Shown in pieces: positions 5,563 through 5,593 of a DNA stretch of 5,593 nt. Origin of the DNA: JBFWQM01 sp050249455 (lineage in GTDB: Bacteria > Pseudomonadota > Alphaproteobacteria > MPNO01 > VGEU01); contig JBFWQM010000306.1 in NCBI GenBank assembly GCA_050249455.1, forward strand, positions 1 to 5,593, written 5' to 3'. A program made the translations under genes and the position numbers. How positions within the stretch are numbered: the first letter of the stretch is position 1; every line of letters starts with the position of its first letter. Below the pieces are notes generated by a model that saw nothing but the letters and a program-made list of their open reading frames with translations, was not told where the DNA came from and searched no databases.

Positions 5563-5593
5563 CCATCTAAATAGTTCATAAACGGCAAAACCC

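Noticed and set aside
5516..5566. Upstream ATG start adding 17 residues to the DUF1127 protein
   Set aside because: The extension would be encoded by the AT-rich palindrome region, lacks a Shine-Dalgarno sequence, and the downstream ATG has AGAAGG in range.

Overview
The window is about 5.6 kb of very GC-rich DNA with strong GC3 codon bias, and it reads as an ordinary chromosomal segment of an alphaproteobacterium. The evidence for that group is a DUF1127 protein (a family concentrated in Alphaproteobacteria), a uvrD promoter -10 box of the GCTATA type known from Caulobacter, and the style of the HtrA-like and pentapeptide proteins. A Rhodospirillales or Azospirillaceae-like lineage is my best guess, by inference only. 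I see no transposase, integrase, phage gene, tRNA, rRNA or CRISPR array.

Layout: (1) 31-531 (+) encodes a secreted pentapeptide-repeat protein whose repeat is an unbroken run of 23 pentads. (2) 541-1608 (-), convergent with it, encodes an exported HtrA/DegP-like protein with a PDZ domain. All three positions of the protease catalytic triad are substituted, so it looks like a pseudoprotease. (3) A 145-bp divergent intergenic region carries the promoters of gene 2 and of uvrD; the uvrD promoter lies so close to the ATG that the mRNA would be nearly leaderless. (4) 1754-4024 (+) is a full-length UvrD/PcrA helicase with every SF1A motif and the C-terminal Tudor-like domain. (5) 4025-4149 holds a 92-nt imperfect palindrome that fills most of the gap. 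(6) 4150-5031 (+) is prmA, the ribosomal protein L11 methyltransferase. (7) 5033-5515 (-), ending 1 bp from prmA, encodes a 160-residue DUF1127 protein. Upstream of it, in a locally AT-rich stretch, is a near-perfect 20-bp palindrome that looks like an operator.

uvrD and prmA are housekeeping genes, for DNA repair or transcription-coupled clearance and for ribosome modification respectively. The flanking genes are accessory envelope (1, 2) or regulatory (7) genes. I see no evidence that the five genes form one pathway: they lie in alternating orientations with tight convergent ends. The points most worth a second look are the triad-less HtrA paralogue, the long palindrome, the operator-like palindrome and the near-leaderless uvrD promoter. 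No stretch longer than 300 bases lacks a gene.
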